Shown here in pieces: positions 1 through 7,255 of a DNA stretch of 23,103 bases (position 1 is the first letter of the stretch; each line of letters begins with the position of its first letter). Below the pieces are notes generated by a model. That model had not been told where the DNA came from and ran no database searches. It saw nothing but the letters and a program-made list of their open reading frames with translations. The translations under genes were made by a program, and so were the position numbers. Location of the stretch: assembly GCA_946533525.1 (NCBI GenBank), contig CAMNBW010000005.1, positions 1 through 23,103 of the forward strand, written 5' to 3'. Source of the DNA: an uncultured Lachnospiraceae bacterium (GTDB lineage: Bacteria > Bacillota > Clostridia > Lachnospirales > Lachnospiraceae).

Positions 1-75
1 ACAGTTGTTGATATAGTGTATTTTATATATTTCATAAGACTAAGAATATCCGTCCCGGCCCTCTGTGTCAATAAT

Positions 76-104
76 TGGACAATTTGCGACTTTGACGCTA
101 TAAT
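76..104 (+). promoter_or_regulatory. Sigma-A-type promoter of the VTC-DUF4956-CotH operon
   Basis: The sequence shows a -35 box TGGACA (76-81, five of six consensus bases), a 17-bp spacer, and a perfect -10 box TATAAT (99-104). This predicts a start near 111 and a leader of about 38 nt. A small inverted repeat, AATTG-GA-CAATT (73-84), overlaps the -35 box and could be an operator. No start site has been measured. Confidence 0.72.
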
Positions 105-148
105 GATTGCCAGCAGTGGGCATGGGTCCCGATTGATGGAGATATTTA

Positions 149-865
149 ATGGCCGACAGTAAGCCGCGTTACAGACACGAAGTAAAATATCTTATAAATT
201 ACGGAGAGATGGAGATACTTGCGAACAGGTTGAGGAAGATAGCAAGTATAGACTCTCATGCCGGCGAGAACGGGTACATTGTAAGAAGTCTCTACTTTGA
301 CGATCTATGGTGCTCATCCTACGAAGAGAAGCTGATGGGAGTTCCTTCCAGAAAGAAGTTCCGCATAAGGATATATAATTTCAGCGACGACCATATTGCC
401 CTTGAATGTAAGGAAAAGCAGGGAAAATATATATATAAATTTTCCACCCCTCTTAGCAGGCAGGAGACCGACGACATAATAAACGGCCGCTATCAGTGCC
501 TGGAGGGCAGGACGGATGAGCTGGCAAAAGAGTTTTACCTGCTGCTTAAGTCCGGTATGCACCCCGAAGTTATAGCGGACTACGACAGGATTCCCTTTGT
601 CTACGATCCGGGAACGGTGCGGATCACCTTCGATATGCATATCAGGGCCGCGTTTAACGGTTACGATATATTTGATCCCGATATTCCGGTCTACAATGCG
701 ATGCAGATACCGGATACCCTTATAATGGAAGTGAAGTACACGGAATTTTTGCCGGATATATTTCAGGATATGGTCATTCCCCATGCGGCAGCGGAGGTCT
801 CCTCTTCAAAGTACGTTATGTGCAGCAATGTAAAGAGGGATATGTACGGATTGACGAAAGGCTGA
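149..865 (+). CDS. VTC-domain (polyphosphate polymerase-like) protein
   Basis: This 238-residue protein is almost entirely one VTC domain, the triphosphate-tunnel fold that in yeast Vtc4 makes polyphosphate from ATP. Expected tunnel residues can be seen: the opening strand HEVKYL (10-15, E11 and K13), FRIRIY (71-76, R72 and R74), LECKEK (85-90), R147, R158, the late acidic strand MEVKY (193-197, E194 and K196), and S220-K221 near the end. There is no signal peptide or membrane segment, so it should lie in the cytosol, perhaps held at the membrane by the DUF4956 protein that follows. The ATG start has GGAG (138-141) 7 nt upstream. Bacterial members are usually annotated as polyphosphate polymerase domain-containing. 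Polyphosphate synthesis is inferred from the family; another triphosphate substrate is possible. Confidence 0.87.
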   Translation: MADSKPRYRHEVKYLINYGEMEILANRLRKIASIDSHAGENGYIVRSLYFDDLWCSSYEEKLMGVPSRKKFRIRIYNFSDDHIALECKEKQGKYIYKFSTPLSRQETDDIINGRYQCLEGRTDELAKEFYLLLKSGMHPEVIADYDRIPFVYDPGTVRITFDMHIRAAFNGYDIFDPDIPVYNAMQIPDTLIMEVKYTEFLPDIFQDMVIPHAAAEVSSSKYVMCSNVKRDMYGLTKG

Positions 866-867
866 TT

Positions 868-883
868 TTAATACCTGTATTAA
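868..883. repeat. 16-bp palindrome between VTC and DUF4956 genes
   Basis: TTAATAC (868-874) and GTATTAA (877-883) are perfect inverted arms around a CT spacer, three bases after the VTC stop codon. A second, GC-rich inverted repeat follows: CGGGG (893-897) with CCCCG (914-918). Neither is followed by a T-run, so a simple terminator is not supported. A protein-binding site, or an RNA structure that adjusts expression within the operon, are the possible readings. Confidence 0.5.
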
Positions 884-954
884 CATTAACCCCGGGGAGC
901 AGGGCGTATGCAGCCCCGCGAATTTTCCAAAATTAATCTAAAGGAGACATAAAA

Positions 955-1635
955 ATGAGTGTCAGAGCAATGATCAAAAAATCCATCCTTGAGTCGGATA
1001 TGTATAACCAGTCCATATCCCTAAGCACCCTGCTTACGATTATCGTAGATATGGCGATAGCCCTGATAATAGGTATATTGATATACGAAATATATAAGAG
1101 ATATTTCCTGGGCGTCATCTATTCGAGGACCTTCGCCCTTACGCTGGTGGGAATGACGGTGCTGACCTGTATGGTGACCCTTGCGATCAGTACGAACATA
1201 GTTATTTCCTTAGGTATGGTCGGCGCCCTTTCCATTGTGAGATACCGTACTGCCATAAAGGAACCGCTGGATATAATGTATATCTTCTGGGCCATAACGA
1301 TGGGAATTACCATAGGGGCGAGCATGTACCTCCTGGCTGCGGTGGGTATGGTGTTCATGCTGGTCATCATCCTTATCATGCACTCCCGCAAGGACATAGG
1401 CAGCTCCTATATAATGATAGTCCATTCCAAAGCGGATGTGGAAAAGGAGGTAACGGATAAACTCGGCGGAATGTCCTACACCATAAAGTCGAAGACGGTA
1501 AGGCAGGACAATACCGAGCTTACTGTCCAGCTCGACTGCAATGAAAAGAAGATGGAGTTTGCCGACAATATCCGGGGCATCGCAGATGTAAACGATGTAA
1601 CGCTGATAAAATATAACGGAGAATATCATGGCTGA
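955..1635 (+). CDS. DUF4956 domain membrane protein
   Basis: This 226-residue protein has about four hydrophobic helices (near 23-46, 60-95, 106-125 and 126-143). Between them is the family's hallmark segment, GMVGALSIVRYRTAIKEPLD (87-106). A soluble tail of about 80 residues follows, in an alternating strand-helix pattern that suggests a small ferredoxin or ACT-like fold on the cytosolic side. The start is preceded by AAAGGAGA, a strong ribosome binding site. Its 3' end overlaps cotH by 8 bp, implying translational coupling. DUF4956 has no established activity that I know of. Neighbouring genes for a VTC enzyme and a CotH kinase suggest it is the membrane component, perhaps a channel or anchor, of a three-part system; that role is inference. 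Confidence 0.85.
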   Translation: MSVRAMIKKSILESDMYNQSISLSTLLTIIVDMAIALIIGILIYEIYKRYFLGVIYSRTFALTLVGMTVLTCMVTLAISTNIVISLGMVGALSIVRYRTAIKEPLDIMYIFWAITMGITIGASMYLLAAVGMVFMLVIILIMHSRKDIGSSYIMIVHSKADVEKEVTDKLGGMSYTIKSKTVRQDNTELTVQLDCNEKKMEFADNIRGIADVNDVTLIKYNGEYHG

Positions 1636-3880
1636 TACCCGAAAGGGTTTTACCGGAGCAGTGATCTTCTCACTGCTCCTTATTATCTGCGGACTTATTT
1701 TTTTCAGCTTTAGAGATCAGAGTTTTGAAAAGGATATCCATATTAACGAGGTTATGAGCAATAACCTCTCTGCGGTGTCGGATAACCGCGGGGGGCACAC
1801 CGACTGGGTGGAGCTCTGCAGCACCTCGGACAGGACCATAAATCTTGAGGGCTACAGGTTAAGGACCGGCGACCGCGGTTCGGAGGAATTTACGTTTCCG
1901 GATATAGAGCTGGAAGCGGGAAAATATCTTGTTGTTTTCTTATCGGATAAATACAGGTCCGATGTCAGACCGGAGGATCCGGATTTAAAATTTTCCATAA
2001 AAAATTACATATTCACAGGCCGGGGTACGGCTCAGGCCGATCAGGAGACAGTCTCCGCCGATAGACAGGGCGGAGTATACGCTCCCTTGCGGCTTTCCGC
2101 CGGCGGCACGAGGGTCATCCTTTGCGGAAAGAAGGGAAATCCCCTCGAGGAGGTGGATATACCGGCGCTTAAGTACAACGCTTCCTTTGCGCGGATAACC
2201 GACGGAAGCGGGGACTTCAGGATAATGTCTCCCAGCCCCGGAAGCAGCAATGCCTCCGCTGAGGAGCTTATAATACCCTCCGAAACATCGCTGAAGCTTT
2301 CCCGCCCCAGCGGTTTTTACGAAGAGCCCTTTAAGCTTGAGATCACCGACGACCGTCCCTCGAAGATATATTACACGACCGACGGCTCCGATCCGATACA
2401 TAACGGGCAGCTCTATACAGGGCCGATAGAGATAGCCGATAATTCCTCTGACCCCAACAGGTACGCCGATATAAAGGAAACCTCCTGCTTCTTTGTGGAC
2501 CCTACCTCGGTACAGATAGAGGATGAGAAGATATATAAACTGCCTTCGGAAAAGGTGGACAAGGCGGTGGTTATCAGAGCCACCTCCCTGGGCGACGACG
2601 GGAGCTATAACGAGATCCTGACGGGGGTTTATTTCCTCGGCTATAAGGAGAGGCGCGAATATGAGGGCCTTCCCATAATGTCCATAGTTACCGACCCGGA
2701 CGGTCTCTTCGGCTATGAAAAGGGTATCTATGTTACGGGCAAGGCGATGGACGATTTTCTTGAAAGGGAAAATGAAGACAATGTGACCCCCTGGGATGAC
2801 GCAAATTACAGGAACAGGGGAGTAGAATGGGAGCGGGAGGCCGTAATGTCCTTCTTTGACGCGGACAGGACCCTTAAGGCCCAGCAGGATGTGGGAGTGA
2901 GGATAAAGGGAAACTGGAGCCGCGCCTATCCGCAGAAGAGCCTGAATATTTATGCGAGGGAGGAGTACGGGAGCGCGGGCTTTGAGACGGTCTTCTTTGA
3001 CGGGGACGGCGAGAGCACTGTAACCATGTTCAACGGAGGAAACGATGCCGCATATAAGCTCGAGGATATGCTTGCCGCCGATATAGCAGCGGGAAGGGAG
3101 GCTGTGGAATCCGTCAGCAGGGAGGAGCCGCTTAAATTCTCGGTAATGAAGCACTATCCCTGCTATCTCTTCTTAAACGGCGAGTATTGGGGGATAATGG
3201 AGCTTTCCGAAAAGTTCGACAGGGAATATATTTCAAGGCACTACGGGGTTCGAAAGGATAACGTGGTCATGATCAAAAATCTCGAGCTCGAAGAGGGAGT
3301 GCAGGAGGATATGGAGCTCTACGAGCAGCTCAGATACCTTGTGTACACCGGGGAGTTCGAAAAGGAGGAGAATTACGCGAAGTTCTGTGAGAGCGTGGAT
3401 ATAGACAGCTTTCTCGATTACTACGCCTTCAGGATATATATGGGTAACCGTAACGACTGGCCCGCCAGAAATTTTGCGCTTTGGAGGACCCGGGAGGAAG
3501 AGGGAGGAGAATACGGGGACTGCAGGTGGAGGTTCATGCTCTTTGACGTAAACAATAAGTGCATGGATCCGGCGGACCTTGAGGAGGGCTTCGATTTTGT
3601 CTCCTACGTCCGGGAGGGTGACAATATGTTCGACGAGCTTATGAAAAACCCGGACTTTGAGAAGCTGTTTTACAAGCGCCTGAGGGAACTTTCCGAAACC
3701 AACTGTTCCCCGGAAAATGTAAGGCTTATTACGGAAAACAGGAGAAATATCCTGGAGCTTCCGATGGAGGGCTGGTATAAGCGGTTTGCAGACGACCCGG
3801 CTCTAATATCCATGTTTAACGGCAAGGCGGATAACATAGAGGAATTTTTCCAAAAGAGGAAGGAGGGCTTAGACAGGTAA
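1628..3880 (+). CDS. Membrane-anchored CotH kinase protein with lamin-tail and chitobiase-like domains
   Basis: This 750-residue protein begins with a short basic stretch and one hydrophobic helix (about 10-27), an uncleaved anchor or signal peptide that would place the rest outside the cell. A lamin-tail domain follows (about 36-208, opening HINEVMSNN and closing near SPSPGSSN). Next is a chitobiase/hexosaminidase C-terminal-like domain (about 222-335, with KIYYTTDGSDP). The CotH domain (about 350-745) shows GVRIKGNWSRAYPQKSLNIY (424-443), a GEYWG segment and WRFMLFDVNN (634-643). CotH proteins are atypical protein kinases; Bacillus CotH phosphorylates spore coat proteins. The usual DxD metal motif reads D640-V-N642 here. 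Its target is unknown. It overlaps the DUF4956 gene by 8 bp. Confidence 0.88.
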   Translation: MADTRKGFTGAVIFSLLLIICGLIFFSFRDQSFEKDIHINEVMSNNLSAVSDNRGGHTDWVELCSTSDRTINLEGYRLRTGDRGSEEFTFPDIELEAGKYLVVFLSDKYRSDVRPEDPDLKFSIKNYIFTGRGTAQADQETVSADRQGGVYAPLRLSAGGTRVILCGKKGNPLEEVDIPALKYNASFARITDGSGDFRIMSPSPGSSNASAEELIIPSETSLKLSRPSGFYEEPFKLEITDDRPSKIYYTTDGSDPIHNGQLYTGPIEIADNSSDPNRYADIKETSCFFVDPTSVQIEDEKIYKLPSEKVDKAVVIRATSLGDDGSYNEILTGVYFLGYKERREYEGLPIMSIVTDPDGLFGYEKGIYVTGKAMDDFLERENEDNVTPWDDANYRNRGVEWEREAVMSFFDADRTLKAQQDVGVRIKGNWSRAYPQKSLNIYAREEYGSAGFETVFFDGDGESTVTMFNGGNDAAYKLEDMLAADIAAGREAVESVSREEPLKFSVMKHYPCYLFLNGEYWGIMELSEKFDREYISRHYGVRKDNVVMIKNLELEEGVQEDMELYEQLRYLVYTGEFEKEENYAKFCESVDIDSFLDYYAFRIYMGNRNDWPARNFALWRTREEEGGEYGDCRWRFMLFDVNNKCMDPADLEEGFDFVSYVREGDNMFDELMKNPDFEKLFYKRLRELSETNCSPENVRLITENRRNILELPMEGWYKRFADDPALISMFNGKADNIEEFFQKRKEGLDR

Positions 3881-3942
3881 ACAGGTCGAAAGTGTAGAAT
3901 TTCCGCAAAATTTAGGAATAGAGGTCATAGAAAACCCCTTTG

Positions 3943-3971
3943 TTGATATTTTATGTAAAGTAAGGTACAAT
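3943..3971 (+). promoter_or_regulatory. Sigma-A-type promoter of the ireB-ruvX operon
   Basis: TTGATA (3943-3948), a 17-bp spacer and TACAAT (3966-3971) form a near-consensus promoter in the 188-bp gap after cotH. The predicted start near 3978 gives a leader of about 90 nt before ireB. That leader contains a weak hairpin, AGGCG (4009-4013) with CGCCT (4038-4042). No T-rich terminator was found between cotH and this promoter, so some read-through from cotH is possible. Confidence 0.75.
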
Positions 3972-4068
3972 GTTAAGTCGGAAACGCAGATTGATCGTTG
4001 CTGTGCAGAGGCGGACTGTGCATTTACTGCGAAGCTGCGCCTAAGGATACAGGAGAATGGAGTAATAT

Positions 4069-4329
4069 ATGGAACTTGGCAATACACAGATGTTTAAAGT
4101 TGAAACGGAACCGGAAACCGGAGTCAAGGTGGTCCTTTCAACGGTATATGAAGCGCTCACCGAAAAGGGCTACAACCCCATAAGCCAGATAGTGGGATAT
4201 ATAATGTCCGGAGACCCCACCTATATAACCAGCCATAATAATGCCAGAAGCCTTATTATGAAGGTGGAGAGGGACGAGCTTGTGGAAGAGCTTCTGACCC
4301 AGTATATAAAGAATAATCACTGGCAGTAA
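4069..4329 (+). CDS. ireB: IreB family regulatory phosphoprotein (UPF0297)
   Basis: This 86-residue protein matches the IreB/YrzL family over its full length. The core reads EKGYNPISQIVGYIMSGDP, followed by ITSHNNARSLIMKVERDELVEELL. In Enterococcus, IreB is phosphorylated on N-terminal threonines by the Ser/Thr kinase IreK and controls cephalosporin resistance by limiting entry into peptidoglycan synthesis. A threonine at position 6 lies in the equivalent region. The ATG has TGGAG (4058-4062) 6 nt upstream. The stop and the next start share one base (TAATG), so ireB and ruvX are probably translated together. It sits first in the ireB-ruvX-DUF1292 string that is widely conserved in Firmicutes; alaS, often upstream, is absent here. 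Confidence 0.95.
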   Translation: MELGNTQMFKVETEPETGVKVVLSTVYEALTEKGYNPISQIVGYIMSGDPTYITSHNNARSLIMKVERDELVEELLTQYIKNNHWQ

Positions 4330-4769
4330 TGTCGAAGCTGATAGGACTGGATTACGGCTCAAAGACCGTGGGGGTCGCTGTCGCCCTGAGCGAAGGGGTG
4401 GCAAAGCCCCTTGAGACCATACGCCGGGAGAAGGAAAACCATCTGAGAAAGACCTGCGCAAGGATAGAGCAGCTCATCGTACAAGAGGGCATCGATACCA
4501 TAGTCCTGGGGCTGCCCCTCAATATGGACGGGAGCGAGGGAGAGCGGACGGCGGCGGTCCGGGTGTTTGCAGATATGATAAAGCGGCGTACCGGCCTTAG
4601 AGTTGTGCTTGTGGACGAAAGGCTTACCTCGGTGGAGGCCGAAGCGTATCTTTCAGAGAATTACGGCGGAAAACGCATGGAGAAGAAGCTGCGCGCGGAT
4701 GTGGACAATGTGGCGGCTGCATTGATACTTCAGGATTTTATTGACAATGCTTGCGGAGAGGATATTTAG
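4329..4769 (+). CDS. ruvX: Putative pre-16S rRNA nuclease / Holliday junction resolvase RuvX (YqgF)
   Basis: This 146-residue protein has the full set of YqgF motifs on an RNase H-like fold: GLDYGSKTVGVAV (6-18, with catalytic D8), LGLPLNMDGSEG, DERLTSVEAE and the closing VDNVAAALILQDF. The acidic residues in these motifs coordinate the catalytic metals. In E. coli, YqgF processes the 5' end of pre-16S rRNA; Holliday-junction cleavage has also been reported for family members. Length and order are typical. It starts on the last base of the ireB stop and ends 3 nt before the DUF1292 gene, so all three form one operon. Confidence 0.95.
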   Translation: MSKLIGLDYGSKTVGVAVALSEGVAKPLETIRREKENHLRKTCARIEQLIVQEGIDTIVLGLPLNMDGSEGERTAAVRVFADMIKRRTGLRVVLVDERLTSVEAEAYLSENYGGKRMEKKLRADVDNVAAALILQDFIDNACGEDI

Positions 4770-4772
4770 CCG

Positions 4773-5042
4773 ATGATAGAGAAGATTTCGTTTGAAGATG
4801 AGGAGACCGGGCTTGCGAAGGAGCTCTTTGTGCTCGGCGAGACGGTACTCGGGGGGACTTCCTATATTCTGGTGACTGAGGAAGAAGAGGGCGACAGCGA
4901 CGCCATGATATTAAAGAGCGTTTCGCAGGGGGAGGATTCCGAACATGCCCTGTATGAGACTGTCACCGATGAAAAAGAACTTAAGGATGCTATGAATGCA
5001 TTTAGCGACATACTTGACGATGTGGTGTTCGACGAGGAGTGA
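4773..5042 (+). CDS. DUF1292 (YrzB-like) protein
   Basis: This 89-residue, very acidic protein belongs to the DUF1292 family (Bacillus YrzB). It shows the opening strand pattern around FEDEETG, the FVLGETVLGGTSYILV segment, and an aspartate/glutamate-rich C-terminus (DILDDVVFDEE). There is no signal peptide or membrane segment. The family's function is not established. Members nearly always follow ruvX, as here, 3 nt downstream, with an AGAGGA-type ribosome binding site (4757-4762) inside the ruvX end. The 135-bp gap after it holds only weak promoter-like sequences and no clear terminator. Confidence 0.88.
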   Translation: MIEKISFEDEETGLAKELFVLGETVLGGTSYILVTEEEEGDSDAMILKSVSQGEDSEHALYETVTDEKELKDAMNAFSDILDDVVFDEE

Positions 5043-5177
5043 GCGCGTCTGTGATTCGGCGTTTTGGCATAGCGCTGAATTGCAGCAGTGAGCCGGCCCG
5101 CATTTAAAGCATGAACTATGCAGCAATAGCAATGCGTCCTTAAAATGATAAACGTGAAAATATAATGGAGGTAATTT

Positions 5178-6851
5178 GTGAAAAAAACTGAAACAGCCTC
5201 GGCTTCAAAGCTGAAGATAATTCCGCTCGGAGGTCTCGAACAGATCGGGCTGAATATCACAGCTTTTGAGTACGAGGATAGTATTGTTGTGGTAGACTGC
5301 GGTCTTGCCTTTCCCGAGGACGACATGCTGGGAATAGACCTGTGTATACCGGATGTAACGTATTTAAAGGAAAATATATCAAGAGTCAAGGGGTTTGTGA
5401 TAACCCACGGACATGAGGACCACATAGGGGCCCTCCCCTATATATTAAAAGAAGTAAATGCTCCCATATATGCCACAAAGCTCACCATAGGGCTTATCGA
5501 CCACAAGCTGGAGGAGCACGGGCTTTTAAAGAATGTAAAGAGAAAGGTAATAAAGCACGGGCAGTCCATAAACCTCGGGCAGTTTCGAATAGAATTTATA
5601 AAGACCAATCACTCCATTGCCGATGCTTCGGCTCTTGCCATCTATTCGCCTGCGGGGATCGTCGTCCATACCGGGGATTTCAAGGTGGACTACACTCCCG
5701 TATTCGGAGACGCCATAGATCTGCAGCGCTTCGGGGAGATCGGGAAAAAGGGCGTGCTTGCCCTGATGTGCGACAGCACCAACGCCGAGCGCCCCGGCTT
5801 TACCAATTCGGAAAAGACCATCGGAAAAGTTTTCGATACGCTCTTTTCCGAGCATACAAGAAACAGGATAATAATAGCCACCTTTGCTTCAAACGTGGAC
5901 AGGGTGCAGCAGATAATAAACAGCTCCCATAAATACGGCAGAAAGGTAGTTGTCGAGGGCCGCTCGATGATAAATGTCATTGAGACCGCTCAGGAGCTCG
6001 GATATATAAAGGTGCCCGAGCATACCCTCATCGATATTTCGCAGCTTAAGAACTATCCTGACGAAAAGACCGTCATCATAACGACGGGCAGCCAGGGAGA
6101 GTCGATGGCGGCACTTTCGCGCATGGCTCAGGATATACACAGAAAGATACGGATAAAGCCCAACGATACGATAATTTTCAGCTCCAATCCGATACCGGGC
6201 AATGAGAAGGCCGTTTCAAGGGTAATAAACGAGCTCGAGGACAAGGGCGCCGAGGTTATATTCCAGGATGTCCATGTTTCGGGACACGCCTGCAGGGAGG
6301 AGATAAAGCTCATATATTCCCTGGTAAAGCCCAGATACGCCATACCGGTTCACGGCGAGCCCCGGCACAGACACGCCCAGGCGGAGATAGCCAGTGAGCT
6401 GGGGATTCCGAAGAGCAATATAATCATGTTCCATTCGGGAGATGTGCTGGAGATAGACCATGAGTCGGCGCAGATCAAAGGCCATGTACAGACCGGGTCC
6501 ATCTATGTAGACGGCCTTGGGGTCGGGGACGTCGGAAACGTGGTTTTGCGGGACAGGCAGAAGCTCGCCGAGGACGGGATAGTTATTATAGTTATGACCT
6601 TCGAAAAGGGTACGGGTCAGGTCCTTGCGGGACCCGACATTATTTCCAGAGGCTTCGTCTATGTGAGGGAATCCGATATACTGCTCGAGGATTCCACCGA
6701 AGTGCTGGAGGACACCCTGGACAACCTCTTCGAAAGAGGAGTCAGGGACTGGAGCAAGATAAAGAATACTTTACGAGATAACCTTTCCGATTATTTGTGG
6801 AAAAAAACCAAACGCAGACCGATGATACTTCCGGTAATTATGGAGGTTTAA
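5178..6851 (+). CDS. rnj: Ribonuclease J
   Basis: This 557-residue protein is a full-length RNase J, a metallo-beta-lactamase/beta-CASP nuclease that degrades RNA 5' to 3' and can also cut internally. The zinc motif is THGHEDH (76-82; H77, H79, D81, H82), with further metal-site residues in TNHS (H145) and HTGDFK (D167). Beta-CASP motifs include CDSTNAERPG (198-207), VSGHACREE and IPVHGEPRHRHAQAE. The C-terminal domain ends typically in MILPVIMEV. The start is a GTG at 5178, with GGAGG (5167-5171) 6 nt upstream; the residues that follow fit the family. Whether it corresponds more closely to J1 or J2 cannot be told. It sits between DUF1292 and a YlbF-family gene, an RNA-decay neighbourhood. 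Confidence 0.95.
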   Translation: MKKTETASASKLKIIPLGGLEQIGLNITAFEYEDSIVVVDCGLAFPEDDMLGIDLCIPDVTYLKENISRVKGFVITHGHEDHIGALPYILKEVNAPIYATKLTIGLIDHKLEEHGLLKNVKRKVIKHGQSINLGQFRIEFIKTNHSIADASALAIYSPAGIVVHTGDFKVDYTPVFGDAIDLQRFGEIGKKGVLALMCDSTNAERPGFTNSEKTIGKVFDTLFSEHTRNRIIIATFASNVDRVQQIINSSHKYGRKVVVEGRSMINVIETAQELGYIKVPEHTLIDISQLKNYPDEKTVIITTGSQGESMAALSRMAQDIHRKIRIKPNDTIIFSSNPIPGNEKAVSRVINELEDKGAEVIFQDVHVSGHACREEIKLIYSLVKPRYAIPVHGEPRHRHAQAEIASELGIPKSNIIMFHSGDVLEIDHESAQIKGHVQTGSIYVDGLGVGDVGNVVLRDRQKLAEDGIVIIVMTFEKGTGQVLAGPDIISRGFVYVRESDILLEDSTEVLEDTLDNLFERGVRDWSKIKNTLRDNLSDYLWKKTKRRPMILPVIMEV

Positions 6852-6864
6852 GGGCTATTTATAT

Positions 6865-6899
6865 TTAAGGAAACTCTGGATGACCGGGTCTTTCCTTAA
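6865..6899. repeat. Perfect 9-bp inverted repeat between rnj and the ylbF-like gene
   Basis: TTAAGGAAA (6865-6873) and TTTCCTTAA (6891-6899) are exact reverse complements around a 17-nt loop. They lie 13 nt after the rnj stop and 33 nt before the next start. No T-run follows, so a standard intrinsic terminator is unlikely. An mRNA-stabilising or processing hairpin, or a protein-binding site, would fit better. Confidence 0.55.
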
Positions 6900-6931
6900 T
6901 GGCCGGGAGCGTATAGAAGGATGGAGAAAAA

Positions 6932-7255
6932 TTGGCCGGATTTGATGACAGTGTCGAGAAAATAGTTGATTATATAAAAAGCTCTCCGGAGTATATTGAT
7001 TTTAGAAATAAGAGAAATGTGGTTTCCGCGGATCCCGAGCTGAAGGCGAAGGCAGACAGGATCAGGATGGAGAACTTTGACCTCAGGCAGATAACAGATG
7101 ATAACAGGCTTATGGATGAACTGGACCGGTTCATGGAAAGAAACGAGCAGGACTACGCTATAGCGGAGATACATGACTATATCGAGGCCGAGAACGTCTT
7201 TTGCGGACTGATGCAGAATATCCTTGACAGGATTATGGGAGAACTGGATCTCTGA
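6932..7255 (+). CDS. YlbF/YmcA family protein
   Basis: This 107-residue, mostly helical and charged protein resembles the Com_YlbF family. The N-terminal pattern of spaced helices (IVDYIKSSPEYIDFRNKR) and a C-terminal amphipathic helix (VFCGLMQNILDRIMGEL) are typical. In Bacillus, YlbF, YmcA and YaaT form a complex that directs RNase Y cleavage and affects competence and biofilm. The start is a TTG at 6932 with GGAG (6923-6926) 5 nt upstream; the next in-frame Met is about residue 50, too late for the family. The stop overlaps the next start by one base (TGATG). Which Y-complex subunit it represents is not clear from sequence alone. Confidence 0.78.
   Translation: MAGFDDSVEKIVDYIKSSPEYIDFRNKRNVVSADPELKAKADRIRMENFDLRQITDDNRLMDELDRFMERNEQDYAIAEIHDYIEAENVFCGLMQNILDRIMGELDL

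Noticed and set aside
851..883. TTGACG (851-856) with TATTAA (878-883) as a promoter for the DUF4956 gene
   Set aside because: The spacer would be 21 bp, too long for a sigma-A promoter.
1985..3154. 389-codon open frame on the minus strand inside cotH
   Set aside because: It lies antisense to a well-supported CotH reading frame, has no recognisable domain and no ribosome binding site; it is a by-product of codon composition.
5161..5166. TATAAT just before rnj as a -10 box
   Set aside because: It sits within the ribosome binding site region; a start about 7 nt downstream would remove the GGAGG, and there is no -35 at the right distance.
6921..6923. ATG at 6921 as start of the ylbF-like gene
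   Set aside because: It is in a different reading frame from the protein; the in-frame TTG at 6932 is the best supported start.
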